64,000 nucleotides of DNA from positions 105,486,967 to 105,550,966 of the forward strand of contig CM041084.1 in assembly GCA_023079485.1 (NCBI GenBank), in the 5' to 3' direction. This DNA is from Archilochus colubris (Eukaryota; Chordata; Aves; Apodiformes; Trochilidae). Below the pieces are notes generated by a model. That model did no database searches. It was given only the letters and a program-made list of their open reading frames with translations, and was not told where the DNA came from. This document shows, one piece after another, positions 48,293 through 61,286 of the stretch (positions within the stretch are counted from its first letter, which is position 1; the number at the start of each line of letters is the position of its first letter). The translations under genes and the position numbers were made by a program.

Positions 48293-51200
48293 GAAACTTT
48301 GAGATTTAGCATCTGGGACTGTACAATAGGCTACATTTTTCCAGGGTAATTGTTCGTTTTGTAAATCTGATACTGCTTATAATTCTTTGGCTGGGAGGCG
48401 GTACTGGGATTTAGTTTTAAATGGAAAACGCCTCTGGCTTTTAATTTTCTGGGCCCAGCAGTTTTCTGTTCTGGAATGGAGCCCTTGTTTCACACAGTTC
48501 ATGTTTAGCTGCAGGGGTTTTAGTTTATAGCTTAGACTGGTTAAGCTTTTACTCCCAGAGGCCTCTGCATAGCAACTGTAGAAATCAACAAATAAGTTCA
48601 TTTATGTCTGCAGCCTCCTCTCAGTAGCTGACTTTTTACATTTCCCAATATCCATTTCCTGACTTTTCTAGCCTGAGAGAAAAAAGCTCCACTAATTGGA
48701 GCTTATTTTAATTGAGCCTTAATATTGGATCTCACTGGAGTTGCCCCCAGAGCTACTGGGAACAGAATGAAATGAAAGTACCTAAGGTTGAAGTTGTGTG
48801 TGTATGTGTGTGTGAAATTTTTCACTTGACCTACAGATTCTTTTCCCTGCTGAATAAATCATCAAGCCTGTTCACATTTCTGATTAAGGATCTGACAGCA
48901 GACGATAATAAAGACAATTGAGGTGTGAGACGTGTGATACAGAGCTGAAGAAATTGGTTTCTATAGTTACTTGACTGATTTCATGCAATTTTTAAGGATC
49001 TTTGTGCTAAATGAGAGTGATTTTCTGAGCAACCTTTCTCCTTAACTGTGCCTCTTGAACTATGAAATTTGTTGTTGCTTAACATTGCTGTGCTTGGCTA
49101 CTAGGTGCCAGCAGCAGCAGCAGGTTATTTATGAATGCTTTAAAGACCCTTATTGTTTGGATTAATGTAGGAACCCAGGCAAAACAAATGGAAATCCAGT
49201 AAAATAGTATTAGAATCAATGCTCTGGATTTGCACCATAGTAGAAGAAATTGTAAAATACAGAGACAGAAAAGGAATTTGCTTTACTCTGTCTTTTAATT
49301 CTTTCTTTTTCTGCTTTGAACTCTTTCTTCGTGCTTACAATCTGAGTACAAAGTTGCCCTAAAGCCCTTCCCAGTTTGCCTCTAGTGCCACCAGGATCAA
49401 CAACCAGTGGGTGATGCTAAGTTGTCTTGTTTTGTGGGAGGCTTTACCTCTGCATCATCTGACAGTTTCTAGAGGATCTTTCTTTTAATAAAATGCTGCA
49501 GAGCAATTCATTTATACAATTTATTTTACTGTGAAAAATAGTGTGTGTTAACTTAAAACATAATATGTACTGTCTTGAATAATATTCTGTGATTCAGGTA
49601 TCAGAAAGAAGTTAGTTATGTGTTTTGAGACTTTTTTTTTAGATTGCTTGGTATTCTTATTGAGATCTCTTTTTAAAAGTGGCAAATAGATGTACAAAGA
49701 AGGAACCAACAGAGCAGAGAAAGCATCTAAGTTTAGTGCGTGTTCTACAAAGTGTTTGGAGTTCACCCTCTTCAGTGCATTTTACCTTGTGCCAGACTCT
49801 CACAGCCTTCATGGTACTTGGCCTGCATATTTCCTTTATGCTGTGCTCCTCTCAGAGTGATATGGTCTCCAACTGCTTCAAAAAAGAAGAGGAGGCAGAT
49901 GTGCCTTTTGGGTAGATGCTGATGTTTGTACTGGTATTGCCTTGCCCTCTGTCCTGCTGTTTTGTTCTCCAGAGAATGAGGCAGCCAGAACTTCTGCAGG
50001 CTTCATGTGCTGCACCCACCTGCTGTGTCTGCTTACCTGCAAGACCATCTCAAGGTTGAGTGGAAATGAGCCCAAGTGCAGCTGGTCAGTTTTGGCACTT
50101 TATTGACAGTTTAGAGATAAATGGTCAAAGAACATTTGCATTAAAAAAAGCAAAAAACCAGACATGAGTAAAGATGGAGTAAGAACAAAAGAAAATCAAC
50201 AAATATGCAGAGTCTAAAACTGGTACTGCAGAAGCATGGTCTGTACTGGGATGAAAGCCTGAAAAGGCTCTCCATAGTCTGTCTTGACCTGTTATTAGTG
50301 TAGCCAGCTCTAAGAAACCACACTTGGGAATTTCGATACCTCTGTTTGCTGGAATTAGATCCTTTCCAGGCCACTCTTGTTGAATATCCACTGGAAAGCC
50401 ATATTTGATCTGCTTGAAGTTCTTTAAAAGTTAATACAAGTCTTTTTTCCTCAAAGCTGTTTTTTGTGTTGATGGTGACCCCTGGGAGAAGGGAGAGGGT
50501 GTAGGGTAATGTCACTGGAGTGTGTCTCTAAAGCAGTGTTTCTCAAAATGTAGTCTACATGCTAACAATGAATACTTATGAAGCCAGGATGTGCTGTCAT
50601 CCAGCAGCTGGAGGCAACATCTTAACATTGCTGGAAGTACATCCAGAGACTCAGCAGTGAATTCTTTTATCCAAAAGCCTATACATAATTGCTGTGACCT
50701 TTTCATCCCTTTTTGCATGACCTTTTGCCTCAAACTTCCCCTGTGCTAAGTCATTCATTTACTTTCCTATATTCTTAGTCTATGTAGTTTGCTATGAATT
50801 AAGTCTTTATTTACTTTCCCCTTTCACCTGTTTCAGCAGATTTTAATACCTACAGAAAGTGCACATTCCTTGTGAGGCAGCTGCAAGGCTTGCCCCAAGC
50901 TGCTCCTTTGTGCAGTCAAGAATTTTGTCTTTGCACACCTCATGGGCCAGCTCTTTGTTGCAACTTCATTCCCAAAGTCTGAGTAAATTATCCCTGCTTT
51001 TCAGTCAGCCTTATCTGCCACTTCAAGCTGAGAGGATTCAGTCCTTGCAGTGTCCCTGATACTTGCACTTTTAAAGCATAACTTTTTTTGGTGCTTTCTG
51101 CTATTTCCTGTTCTACTTTGAGCTATACTGCCAATTACAAAGCAAATACTCTGCTGATGCAATTCTTGTAGCTGTATTTACAATTTCTCTGGCTTCGTCC

Positions 51201-51847
51201 CTTCTCTGACTGAGCTTACTTAAATTGAGTAGGTGTAGGATGCTGTCATATGCACAAGAATTCCATATGAAAAGTGCATCCCGGAAGACCTGTAAAAATG
51301 TCACTATTAAACAGTGTGTACTATAAATATAAAAAAACCCCATAAATCCTGGTGTCTTATACTTCTGCCTCAGCTCCAGAAGTGAGTGTGCTTGAAGTAT
51401 GGCTTCAGGAAGCCTAAGGCTGAGGCTGGGCAAACCTTTTGGATTGTATGTGTGCAAGATTGCTGCTTGGGGTTGTGTAGCTGAACCAAGTGTTGTGCTT
51501 GTAGTATCTTTGCTTATTCTGTAGTAGCTACCTTCATCTCTATTCTAAACTTGTGGCACCTTGCAGCATCTATCAGTGGGTAAAGCTGAGTGTCCTGAAC
51601 TAGGAGGAGAAGAAGGGTGTGGAGCAAGCCTCTGAGGGACACTGCAGAATTGCTTGGCCCATTCCTTGCCCTTTCCAGCTCTGTTATTTTACGACTGCAC
51701 GGGTCTTTCTAGTTCCTTGTTCCTTCCTGCTTGATGCCTGTGTACATTTCACTGTTACAGTTTCGACACAGATACCTCAAGACAGCAACAGATTATATGT
51801 TGAGAAAATTCAGTACCTGTACTATCAACTGACTGGGAGCAAACCCT

Positions 51848-51915
51848 TGTTTGTTTGTAGGCTTGTTGTGTTGTTTTTTGTTGTTGGTTGTTCGTTTGGT
51901 TTGGGTTTTTGTGGA
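51848..51915. repeat. TTTG/TTG-rich simple repeat
   Basis: G/T-only style stretch with TTTG, TTG and TTGG units on the sense strand. Confidence 0.75.
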
Positions 51916-52458
51916 GACAGCCCCATCAAAAACATAGAAAAAAAAGTTTGCATGATTCCAGGGAGTCTGTGGGTGCTGCATAGTAATGACTGTAAGGTAG
52001 TTGTTCCATAGTATCTTTTTTTAAAAATTAGTGATTTTTTTTTTTCCCCTATGTCACTTATCCATCCTCTCTTACTTATTTCATTTTACATGCTGGGATA
52101 ACAAGGAAATGTAAACCTAATTCTTTTTCTTCTGCTCTCTGTATCATCTCCAACCCACATTTTCAAACTGTTTATTTCCTTTTCTTCTCTATGCTTCTTG
52201 TGCTGCTTCTGTATTTAGTCTTCTGGACCTAATGGTTCAAATTTTTTAAGACCACTCTTGTGGCAGGGGAAAAGGAAGCTCCCTAGTTAACCATAACCTC
52301 TCAAGAAAGCAAACAAGATGCTTTGACCAAAGTAAAATCTCCTCATGATCCATTGCCTTTTTTGAGCCCTCAGTGACATCGTGAGAGCTTTTGGTTGAAT
52401 ACCTGATTTATATTATCTTTATTCTGTACTGTTTTTTACCTGCTTCTGCATGTTTTGG

Positions 52459-52475
52459 AAAAAAAAAAAAAAAAA
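52459..52475. repeat. Poly-A run (17 nt)
   Basis: Uninterrupted A-run in intron L-M. No retroposed body is recognised upstream of it. Confidence 0.93.
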
Positions 52476-54084
52476 GGTGCATAGTTATTGAACAGACATA
52501 AATTTTGTTACCTACAATGTAGCTTAGAGGTCTGTCATCAGAGATTCTGTGTGTTATGAGTTGTTGCAGGAAGTCAGGGATGGAAGTCCTGTCAAGTGTT
52601 TAGATTACTGAGCAAACTGCAAAGTGAACCAAATTCATTTCATCTTGGTGTTTGGAAGGACTGTAAGAAAAGAGCAGCTGAGATACTGTTCCAGATTCCC
52701 AAAAATTATCTGGCTGGAAGATGACAGCAACTATCCTCAGTCTAGTGAAAAACTAACACCTACACCCACCCCTCCAAGTCCATTAAGCCTGTTTTGGATT
52801 GTCAAATTAGCCTTTTCCAAGTTTCTCTAAGACACTGTAATGGACATGTAATGAGCTGAGCATATGGCCTTGGATTAGAATCTTGCTAATAGAGGAAATT
52901 TTAGGACTAAAAGTACAACAAAAAGATGATGATGGAGGGCCAGAGTGTTCTGTGCTGAGAAGGAGTGTTGGGTAGACTGCCTGATGAGATGGACTAGTAA
53001 TTAGAGATTGAAGATAAGTCTTCAGCATTCTCTGGCTTTGAGACCTCCAGAGTGAGCGAATACACAATGTTAAGAGTAGCTGAAAATAATTCAAAACAGT
53101 GTGCATTTATAAAAACTGTGATTGGTTTTAAAGTAATACAGTGCAAAGGCTGGACACTGTCCTGTTGTGATAATGCAGGTCTGCTGATGGCAATTGAGTA
53201 GTCTTCTTGAATGTGATAGCATCTGAAGCAAAAACTACAGAGTGTAATTGTAGTGCTCCAGGTGTTCTAGATTATTCTAGACTATACTTGGGAAAGTCTT
53301 AACCAGAATAGGTAAGATTAGGAATCAAGAAGTCACTGTACCATGGACCTTTTTTTAAATTATGTGGGCACCTGCTCATTTATAGATCAAAGAATGTCAA
53401 ATATTAACTGAAGAATTTTTTTTTTATATGGGCAAATCACTTCATGAATATCCTGAAAAAAAAAAAAATCTGTTTTCTCCAGCCTATCTTACTGCACCCT
53501 TTAGTTCTAACCAGAAAAGGCACCTGGTCTTGTGGCACACAGCCATGGTAGGGGCTGTTCGTCCAGTGAATGAGGTATGTGCAATATTAACCTGAGAGAA
53601 TCCTACAGTATTACATACAGCCCTATGATAAGTTAGGAGTGCCTATCAAACCAGTGCATGCTATTCAACCTTTCTGCTGTTAAACATAAATTACAAGAGA
53701 GGGAAAAGTCGGTGTTTTGTATGGCTAATTAAAACAGTTTGAAAGGAAGCAATTGTAAGAAGAGAAATTGCATTATAGACAAGAGGAGAGGATGATAAAT
53801 GTTTAAATATGAAACCTTCAAATGTCAGCTTTCCTCAGAGAATCTCCCCCATTTGAGAAGTCTGCTATTCAGCCTCAGTCAACCTGTTGGACAGAAAGTT
53901 TTGTATAGGAAAGGTGGAGGCTGGAGGCAATAATGCTTGTTGAGCTTTTTGATAACCAGTGTGAGAGGCTTGGGACTGCAAACAGATTTTTGAAGTTTAT
54001 TTTTCATTTTCATCACAAGTTCCTTAAAATGCTTAAATGCCATGCAAAGAAAATAAGAGGGGGTTTTTTCTGGTGTCAATGAAT

Positions 54085-54795
54085 GGAGAATTGACAGGGT
54101 ACAGAGTGGCTGAGAGCAGCCAGGCAGAAAGGGACCTGGGAGTCTGGATTGACAGGAAGCTGAACATGAGCCAGCAGTGTGCCCAGGTGGCCAAGAAGGC
54201 CAATGACATCCTGGCCTGGATCAGGAACAGTGTGGCCAGTAGGTCCAGGGAAGGGATTCTGCCCCTGTACTCAGCCCTGGTGAGGCCACACCTCGAGTAC
54301 TGTGTCCAGTTCTGGGCCCCTCAGCTCAGGAAGGAGATTGAGGTGCTGGAGCAGGTCCAGAGAAGAGCAAGGAGGCTGTGAAGGGATCCAGCACATCCTG
54401 TGAGGAAGGGCTGAGGGAGCTGAGGGTGTTCAGTCTGGAGAAGAGGAGGCTCAGGGGAGACCTCATCACTCTCTACAACTCCCTGAAAGAAGAGGGTAGC
54501 CAGGTGGGGGTTGGTCTCTTCTCCCAGGCAGCTAGCAGTAAGACAAGAGGCATGGGCTTAAGCTCTGCCAGGGGAGGTTTAGGTTGGATATTAGGAAAAA
54601 ATTCTTTACGGAGAGGGTGAAGAGGTAATGGAATGGGCTGCCCAGGGAGGGGGTGGATTCTCCATCCCTGAAGGTTTTTAAGAAGAGACTGATGTGGCAC
54701 TCAGTGCCATGGTCTGGGAACCACAGTCATAGTGAATTAAGGGTTGGACTTGATGATCTCAGAGGTCCCTTCTAACCCAGATAATTCTGTGATTG
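54085..54795 (+). mobile_element. CR1 LINE 3' fragment (relatively well preserved)
   Basis: About 0.7 kb in plus orientation. One frame stays open for most of the ORF2 end, with [40 protein letters not shown] and [15 protein letters not shown]. The next part is in another frame ([19 protein letters not shown]). It ends with AGGTCCCTTCTAACCCAG and TAATTCTGTGATTGG. The 5' end is truncated. It looks younger than the copies near 8 and 46 kb. Confidence 0.93.
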
Positions 54796-57700
54796 GGAGC
54801 AGTAGAAAACTTTCAATGTACTTCATAGGAGACACAATGAAACCCAGTCTAACTTGGGAAAAATGGTCAGGAAAAAAGAATGGATAGAAGAGAGAGGAGT
54901 CAGTTCAGTGGGATAAGTGACTCCACTTAAAAGGCACCTCAATATTTTATTTTTTTTAATTGTATAGTAATGGGCAGTAAAAAGGACCTGCTTAGGTATT
55001 CAGGTTCCTTTTTCACCGATGCAGTCTGTAAAAAAGTAAATGCTGATATTTGTCCACAGTTGCTTTGACTTACTTAGAGTTTGAATATTCATTAATTTAT
55101 TGTTTAATTTTTTTTATTGTGGAAGCTTGAAGAGTTTGGGGCTTCTGCCTCTTTTACATGCTTATATTCCTTGCTTTTATACCCCTGCAAGTCTTATATG
55201 AATTCTTGTTCATTTACTTTAGTGTTTTTATTACTTCTAATGCACTTATTGCTGGATAGCACACATAACCCTTAGGCATACATTAACTTGTCTTCAGCCT
55301 TCCCTGGTTTCCTTTCCTGACAGTTCTTCTTTTACTTTAAATATTTATTTCATCTGTCTCATATTCTGTCAGCCTACAATGTCATATGTTGTGACATTCT
55401 CACTTTTTTCTTTATATTAAACCCTTGTACATACACTTTTCAGTCTTTCCTTTATATTAATTATAACCAAGTACAGAATTGTGATGTTTAGCTTCCCCAT
55501 CTGTCTTGCCAGCATTTCTTCTGAGCTCATTTATATCCATACGACTATTTATTTGTTATTGCAGTGCCAAGACTATTTTGGGTTTTTTTTTCTAAGCACA
55601 AATTCCTAGCACTTAAATCTGAGAAATGGAGAAATCTCTCTTAATTTGTTTCCAAATACTGTACATATTGAAGCTCCTGCAGAAGTAGGCAGTGGTATGA
55701 ATTTCTTGAGATCAGTGTCATCCACCAGCATCGTACTGGACAAGTGCCACATGCCTGGCTTTACTTTAACCTCGATCCTGTTACTGCTCTGTGACGCCCT
55801 ACAGATGCTTAATTTCTTGTCTCTACTTTTAGGGAAATCTTCCCTGCTAAAACTGCTCTTGAGTAAAGGTTTCATGTTCTTTGTTTTCTGTAAAAGCTTA
55901 TAGCAACTGCAGTGTTCTGCTTTGGGGACTTTGTGACCAACGTGAGCGGGTTTGTTACTCCTGTTAGAATGTGAACTTGTATTCACCTGGGTAGCTCTTC
56001 CTTTCCCCCTTTGATGATGCACCCACCTGGTGCTGTACATATCATGGATTCAATGGTATGAACTAGTTGACTTTATTTGTAGTGGAGTATACTTTTTACT
56101 TTCTTCAGTTGTATTTAAGAGGTTAGTTTTGTTGCAGTGCTTAAGGAAAGCCTTGCAAGATTTGTGTCATTTAATGGTATCAGAGCTCAAATAATTCAAC
56201 AACCATGTATCATGTACTTCATAAGTGAAAGGGTTTGGGACCAGCTTGCAGTATTGCTTTAAAAATAGTCTCAGTATCTCGTAGCTGAAGTACTGCTCAT
56301 CTTATGAAGCTTGAAATTTATTTTTTAATATTAAAATGACACAAAAAAGTCATTGGTGTGGTAGTGGAAATAGATTTTGCGTGTTTTCTGAGATATGGAG
56401 TATGAGACAGAAGTGAGATAGAATTTCTGTGAACGGGAAAAGAAATATTTTTCTCAGTAGAGGATTGAGTGAAGAACAGAGAGGTCAATTTTAAAACCTT
56501 TCATTGTGTGTGATTACAGCCATGCTGCGAATGCCATTTCACTATGAGGGAGAACTTTAAAATATACCTTTCTTCTTGATTTGTGCTGCAGGTCAGATTA
56601 ACCTAAATGGTTATTGTGTCACCCTAGAGATTCCTGCTTGCTGCCGACCAGACTTTAAACCCTATTTTTATTATTAAAAAAGCCAGCAGCAACAAAGAAT
56701 ATTTTACAAGTCTTGAAATGTTTTCATAGCAATTTGATCTTTATACACAGGATTTTAGAACTCTTAGTACTGCTATTCTGAGCATATGTAAAAATTGGGA
56801 AAAAGGAGCATGAACATTCATTTGCCTCTTGCCTGGAGACTCCCCCCTCTCAGTCCTTTTCTTGGGGAATAAATTTTGTGCAGGACATATGTTGTAATTT
56901 TCTGTTGTGGTGAACAGCAGCATCTTTCAGTAGATGAAGTAGGTCAGGTTGAGGACAAATCTGCTAGTTTGGGGGTCTGGTGCGTGATGCAGGTTCCCCC
57001 TGCTCCTTTTGAATTGCCATTATACACTTCTGTCTTCAGAAGGAAAAAAAAAAAGCTATTTTCAAGATACAAACATGAGTATGACAGTTCGTATTTATAT
57101 CCTGTTCTAGTCAGAGACACCAATATTAGTAAAGCTGGCCCCCAGAAGAGAAACAGTTACCAGATGCAGCTTTTCTGTGTTATATTTTAATGAAGTGTAT
57201 ATAGGACATTTCACTTGCTGCAGTCATCTTTCTACCCTAGTTTGTGTGCTACAAAACTGTCTGTTAAAGAAAGATTTGACTCAACATAGTTGCCTCTTGT
57301 TCTTTCCTAATCTTGTTTAGGAAAATCCAGCAGTAGTTAGCCAGCCAGTATCCTCGGGTATCCCTTGATGTTATCTGCCTGTCTTCTCCTTATACTGTGC
57401 TTTTAACTGCTCACACAATGTTTGGACATTTAATCTCACGCTTTTTAATGCAACAGAACTTGATGAAAAGATGATTTTGCTGGCTTCAGCGGGGTAATTT
57501 GGATGCCTGCCCATAACACTTAATGGGGATCTGTTGAGTCCATTATGGAGATTGAGTGTTTAAATTCATTTGTCTTAATTATGTTCTCAGAAAAATCCCC
57601 AAGATGTCTAGAATGAAAAGAGACTATGATTTCTCTTTTCTTTTGCTCCAAAACCCTGGTGAGATTCTGCCTGATCTGAAAAATCTTTTGACTGTGTAGT

Positions 57701-58037
57701 AGGTGGAAATGTATTGAGAAGAGTAGATCATGGTAATGGCTGCATTTCTGGCATTTTCTTGGGAATTGCCTGGTCACTAATGCATCAATTCTGTCTCTAG
57801 AGAGCACATCATTTCATACCATCCTTTGCAGCATTGGTTTTCTGCCAGTGCTGTCCTCCAGCAGCAGTGCTAGCTCCTGGGGGGCATCTCTGTTGACAGT
57901 ATGCTTTGTCAGCTTGGATTGTGTAGGATAAAGGAGTTATGGTGCCCAGGTGCTACCCAGTCCTTAGCCAGAGCATCATCCTGGTAATCCACCAAGAGGC
58001 ACTCAACACACCCAGTCCCCTCCACCCTGTACTGGGT

Positions 58038-58310
58038 GGTTTTGGATTGGAAGGGACCTTAAAAGACCCTCTAGTTCCAACCACTCTGCCATAGTTAAGG
58101 GCACCACCCACTAAAAAGCCCCATCCAACCTGGCCTTGAACACTTCCAGGGATGAGGCATCCACAACTTCCCTGTGTAACCTGTGCCACTGTCTCACCAC
58201 CCTCACACTGCAGAATTTCTTCCCAATACCTACCCAAAGCCCTCTCATTATTTAATTCATAGCTCTGGCCTCTTGTCCTTGGTCTTTACCATGGCTGTCC
58301 ATCAGCATAA
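58038..58310 (-). mobile_element. CR1 LINE 3' fragment
   Basis: Reverse-complement CR1 tail: GGTTTTGGATTGGAAGGGAC, CATCCAACCTGGCCTTGAAC, ACTTCCAGGGATGAGGCATC and CTGTCTCACCACCCTCAC. It lies 3.2 kb from the plus-strand copy at 54085 in the same intron. The boundaries are approximate. Confidence 0.9.
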
Positions 58311-59707
58311 GCTTTAAAAAGTAGAGAGGGTCTTATTTCAATTCTGCTTCAAGCCAATGGTCAAATGTTCACCAGGCACCTGCTTTTTCATGTCTAACTG
58401 TGGTGAAGCTGGTTTGGGTATGTTTTGTAGGGTTGAGGGAGAGGAGGGCTATGTTTTTGTATGGCCGATGGTAATGAAGGCACATGGTCAAGCTAGTAAA
58501 GGCATTTGGTTTGATTGATTTTTTTTTTTAAGTTTAATGGTTTTAAAAATCCTGCTTGATTTAAGTGTAATTATTCTTAAAAGTAAAGCAAATCATCTTT
58601 CCCCTTCTGGTTTTCTTTACCACTGGAGCCTTTCAGAATTTAATGTGCCCTGAGAGGGATGCCATGTTGATGGCATGTTGTAGTGTCACAAACTTCTGTA
58701 CGCATGGCCACCACAAGGACAGAACTACATTGCTAGCTGGAAGGTGTTACTGCTACAGGGATGCTCTGGAGCTTCCTGTAAATAGGAATTGCTGCAGGTG
58801 TTGGAGGCCTGGGCAGCTGAGGCAGGAAGTGAGTCAGCATGTGCCCCCACCAAAGAATCTCAGTGCTTATTTGCTTCTGATTATTTTGGGAAGCGATGAA
58901 GATATCATATAAAGATATTTTCTAAGTGTCAGTGTTTCGTGGTGATTGTGAACTTTCAAGTTAATTTTTCACTTTTAGTCTTATTTCACACACACACCCC
59001 TGTCCCTGATTGGTTGCAACATGTTTCTGAGTGCAAGTATACACATTTAAGACTGAGAATAAAGGGAAGTTTATCTTTCCTCTGCAAGTAGGCTGGCTGC
59101 AGGTAACTTCAAGCAATTGCAGAACACTAGTAATTTTCAGGTTTAAGGGACATAAAATATTACTATCTCTCTAAAACAAACAAGTCTCCAGAACTGAATG
59201 AATTCTGATAAGTAAGGTTGAGTGTTTACAATGTACACAAAAGGAAGAATAGTGTCTCTGTGGTTGTTGAATGATGGTATTTAGCATTGAGGAAGTACAA
59301 CTGCTTTTCTGTAAGCAAAAACCTACACAATGTGTGATCAAAGCTGACTTAAAAATAGTGTTGTTTTCATAACTGACACATTTGTCTCATCTCCTAAAAC
59401 AAGCAAACAAATAAAAAACCTCCTCAAAAAATCCCAACCAGAAAACAAATTGTTCTCAATGTGTGTATGTCAAAGCCTTGCATTTCCTGATTTCTGCTGA
59501 AAAACCATGTTTGTAGTTGGCACCTTCCAGGGCAAGATATCTTTTTAGGAATCTCCACTGAAACACCATTTTTCTTTCAGTAGCCTGGCTGCTGCTCAAC
59601 TTGATGTGGAGCTGCCAGCATCACTAAAGTAAGAACACATTTACCTATTTGAAGTAAAATAAGACTTGTGAAAAAATCCACCCCACTAAGCAGCCCTCCT
59701 CCCCAAG

Positions 59708-59724
59708 CCACACACACACACACA
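59708..59724. repeat. CA dinucleotide repeat
   Basis: About eight CA units in intron L-M. Confidence 0.9.
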
Positions 59725-60788
59725 AACCCCACACTATTACCTTATTCTTCTTTATTTAAGTAGTAACAAGTGGGGGAATAATGCCTTGTAGATGGTATGA
59801 TCTCAGTTCTTATGAAGTAGGATCTCTGAGAGCTGAAAAGAAAAAACTTAGTGTGTTGCAAGCTTAGTAAGCAAAATATCTGTACTGACTGGATGAGGAA
59901 TTCTAACTAATTAACTGTTTTTATGACTGGGGGAGCTGTAGAGGAGGAAGGGAAGAGAGTTGGATGCTTTGCTACTGTAATATGGCTGTACTTACTTTAA
60001 AGATAAGGCACATACAGGCAGGCAAAGGGTTTGCATCCAAGTCATTTTCTAAGTCCTGAGAGTGAGGAGAGCATGGGCTGAGGAGCTGGTCTAGTTGCAC
60101 GTCAGATCATCTAAGAGTTAACATCAAATCCAGAGGTTTGTATTTAGGGACAAACTCGAGTAAATACAAAAGTCTTCTTTCTCTCCAGAGAAAAAGGAGC
60201 TCTTCCCATGATCATCCATGCTCCAATTTGGACAGCTGTTGGGTCTGAAAGCAGCATGGTTGTGTTGGCAAGGTGGCCAATCCAAGGTCATCTGCCTGCC
60301 TGCAGACCTGACTGGGTTGAGCTCCAGAGCAGCTGGCATCTATACTTACTGAACAGAATGGAGTACTATGTACTTTGAATTGCAGAGATAAATATTTTCC
60401 CCTTTTTTTCTTTGATTGTCTAAGCTATTGGCTTTTCTCCTATCTCAAATTTATCTTACCCAAGCAGAGGTTGTTTCCAAGGATTTTTTTGTGTTGAGCA
60501 GTTTTTGGAGGCGAGTGAAAATAAATGTAGCAGTATATGTCCAACTTGCTTCAGATATGCCTGAAGACTGAAATATGTACAGGGAAAAGAAAGAATTTCA
60601 GTAAACTGACAGCATCCTCTTCAGTTGGATGATAAGATGTTTCAGACTGGCAATATTGAGTGCTGGGTTCAGATACTACTCCTGAAGAAATTGAATATCT
60701 TGCTTGTGCAGTCATTAATTAAGATTCTGAATAAAGAATGCATTCAGCTCACAGAACTTGGCAACTTCTACTTTTAATACTAATCCAA

Positions 60789-60848
60789 CCTCATAAGCCA
60801 TTTCTGGTCAATAGTTTCTCTTAATTAGAAATGGCAAAGCTTATGAGG
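60789..60848. repeat. Bulged 17-bp inverted repeat
   Basis: CCTCATAAGCCATTTCT (60789-60805) pairs with AGAAATGGC plus TTATGAGG (60827-60848), which carries a 5-nt insertion. The loop is 21 nt. It lies about 315 nt upstream of exon M. Confidence 0.85.
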
Positions 60849-61163
60849 CTGAGGAAGCAGGAGCAAGGTTTCTATTGAAGCTACCTAGACTCTACAGTGT
60901 GGTCTCCATAAAGTGTTACTTCTACACAGTGTTGTCTATAGGGTCATGAGTGTTCTAAGGCTCTATGTATGACTGAGTTTTGATATATTAGAATATATCA
61001 AAAGTGTCTGGAAGGATAGGAGAAGATTCTGTGAAATACATTGTCTCAGTAGGGACTGCAGAACTGTGTGAAGCTACTGTAAAGAGATTTTAGGATATTT
61101 AGGATAGAGATTTTTAGGATATTGTTTGTCATAATTAACAAAAGTGTTTTCTTTTCAAATTAG

Positions 61164-61286
61164 ATGCAACAATTGGAGTTAGCTCAAATGCAACAAAGAG
61201 AAGCCAACCTCACAGCTTTGGCAGCCATTGGACCAAGGAAGAAAAGACCATTGGATTCAGCAAACGTTGTATCTGGAGGGCTGGAG
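61164..61286 (+). CDS. TAF4B: TAF4B exon M (conserved pre-C-terminal block)
   Basis: 41 codons, phase 0 at both ends. The product starts MQQLELAQMQQREANLTALA and ends AAIGPRKKRPLDS followed by a variable tail. LTALAAIGPRKKRP is a TAF4-family signature that precedes the C-terminal helix, and the basic Arg-Lys-Lys-Arg resembles a nuclear localisation signal. The acceptor is AATTAG. The donor GAG/GTATGG is weaker than the others in the gene. The first Met is internal and is not a start codon. Confidence 0.95.

Larger units (their letters stand above)
47963..61163 (+). other. Intron L-M (largest complete intron)
   Basis: About 13.2 kb, GT-AG. It carries two CR1 fragments in opposite orientation (54085-54795 plus, 58038-58310 minus), several A- or T-runs, a CA repeat (59708-59724) and a hairpin (60789-60848). 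The part from about 48400 to 49150 has no visible repeats and an AT-rich, motif-dense look (see findings). No exon or RNA gene seen. Confidence 0.83.
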
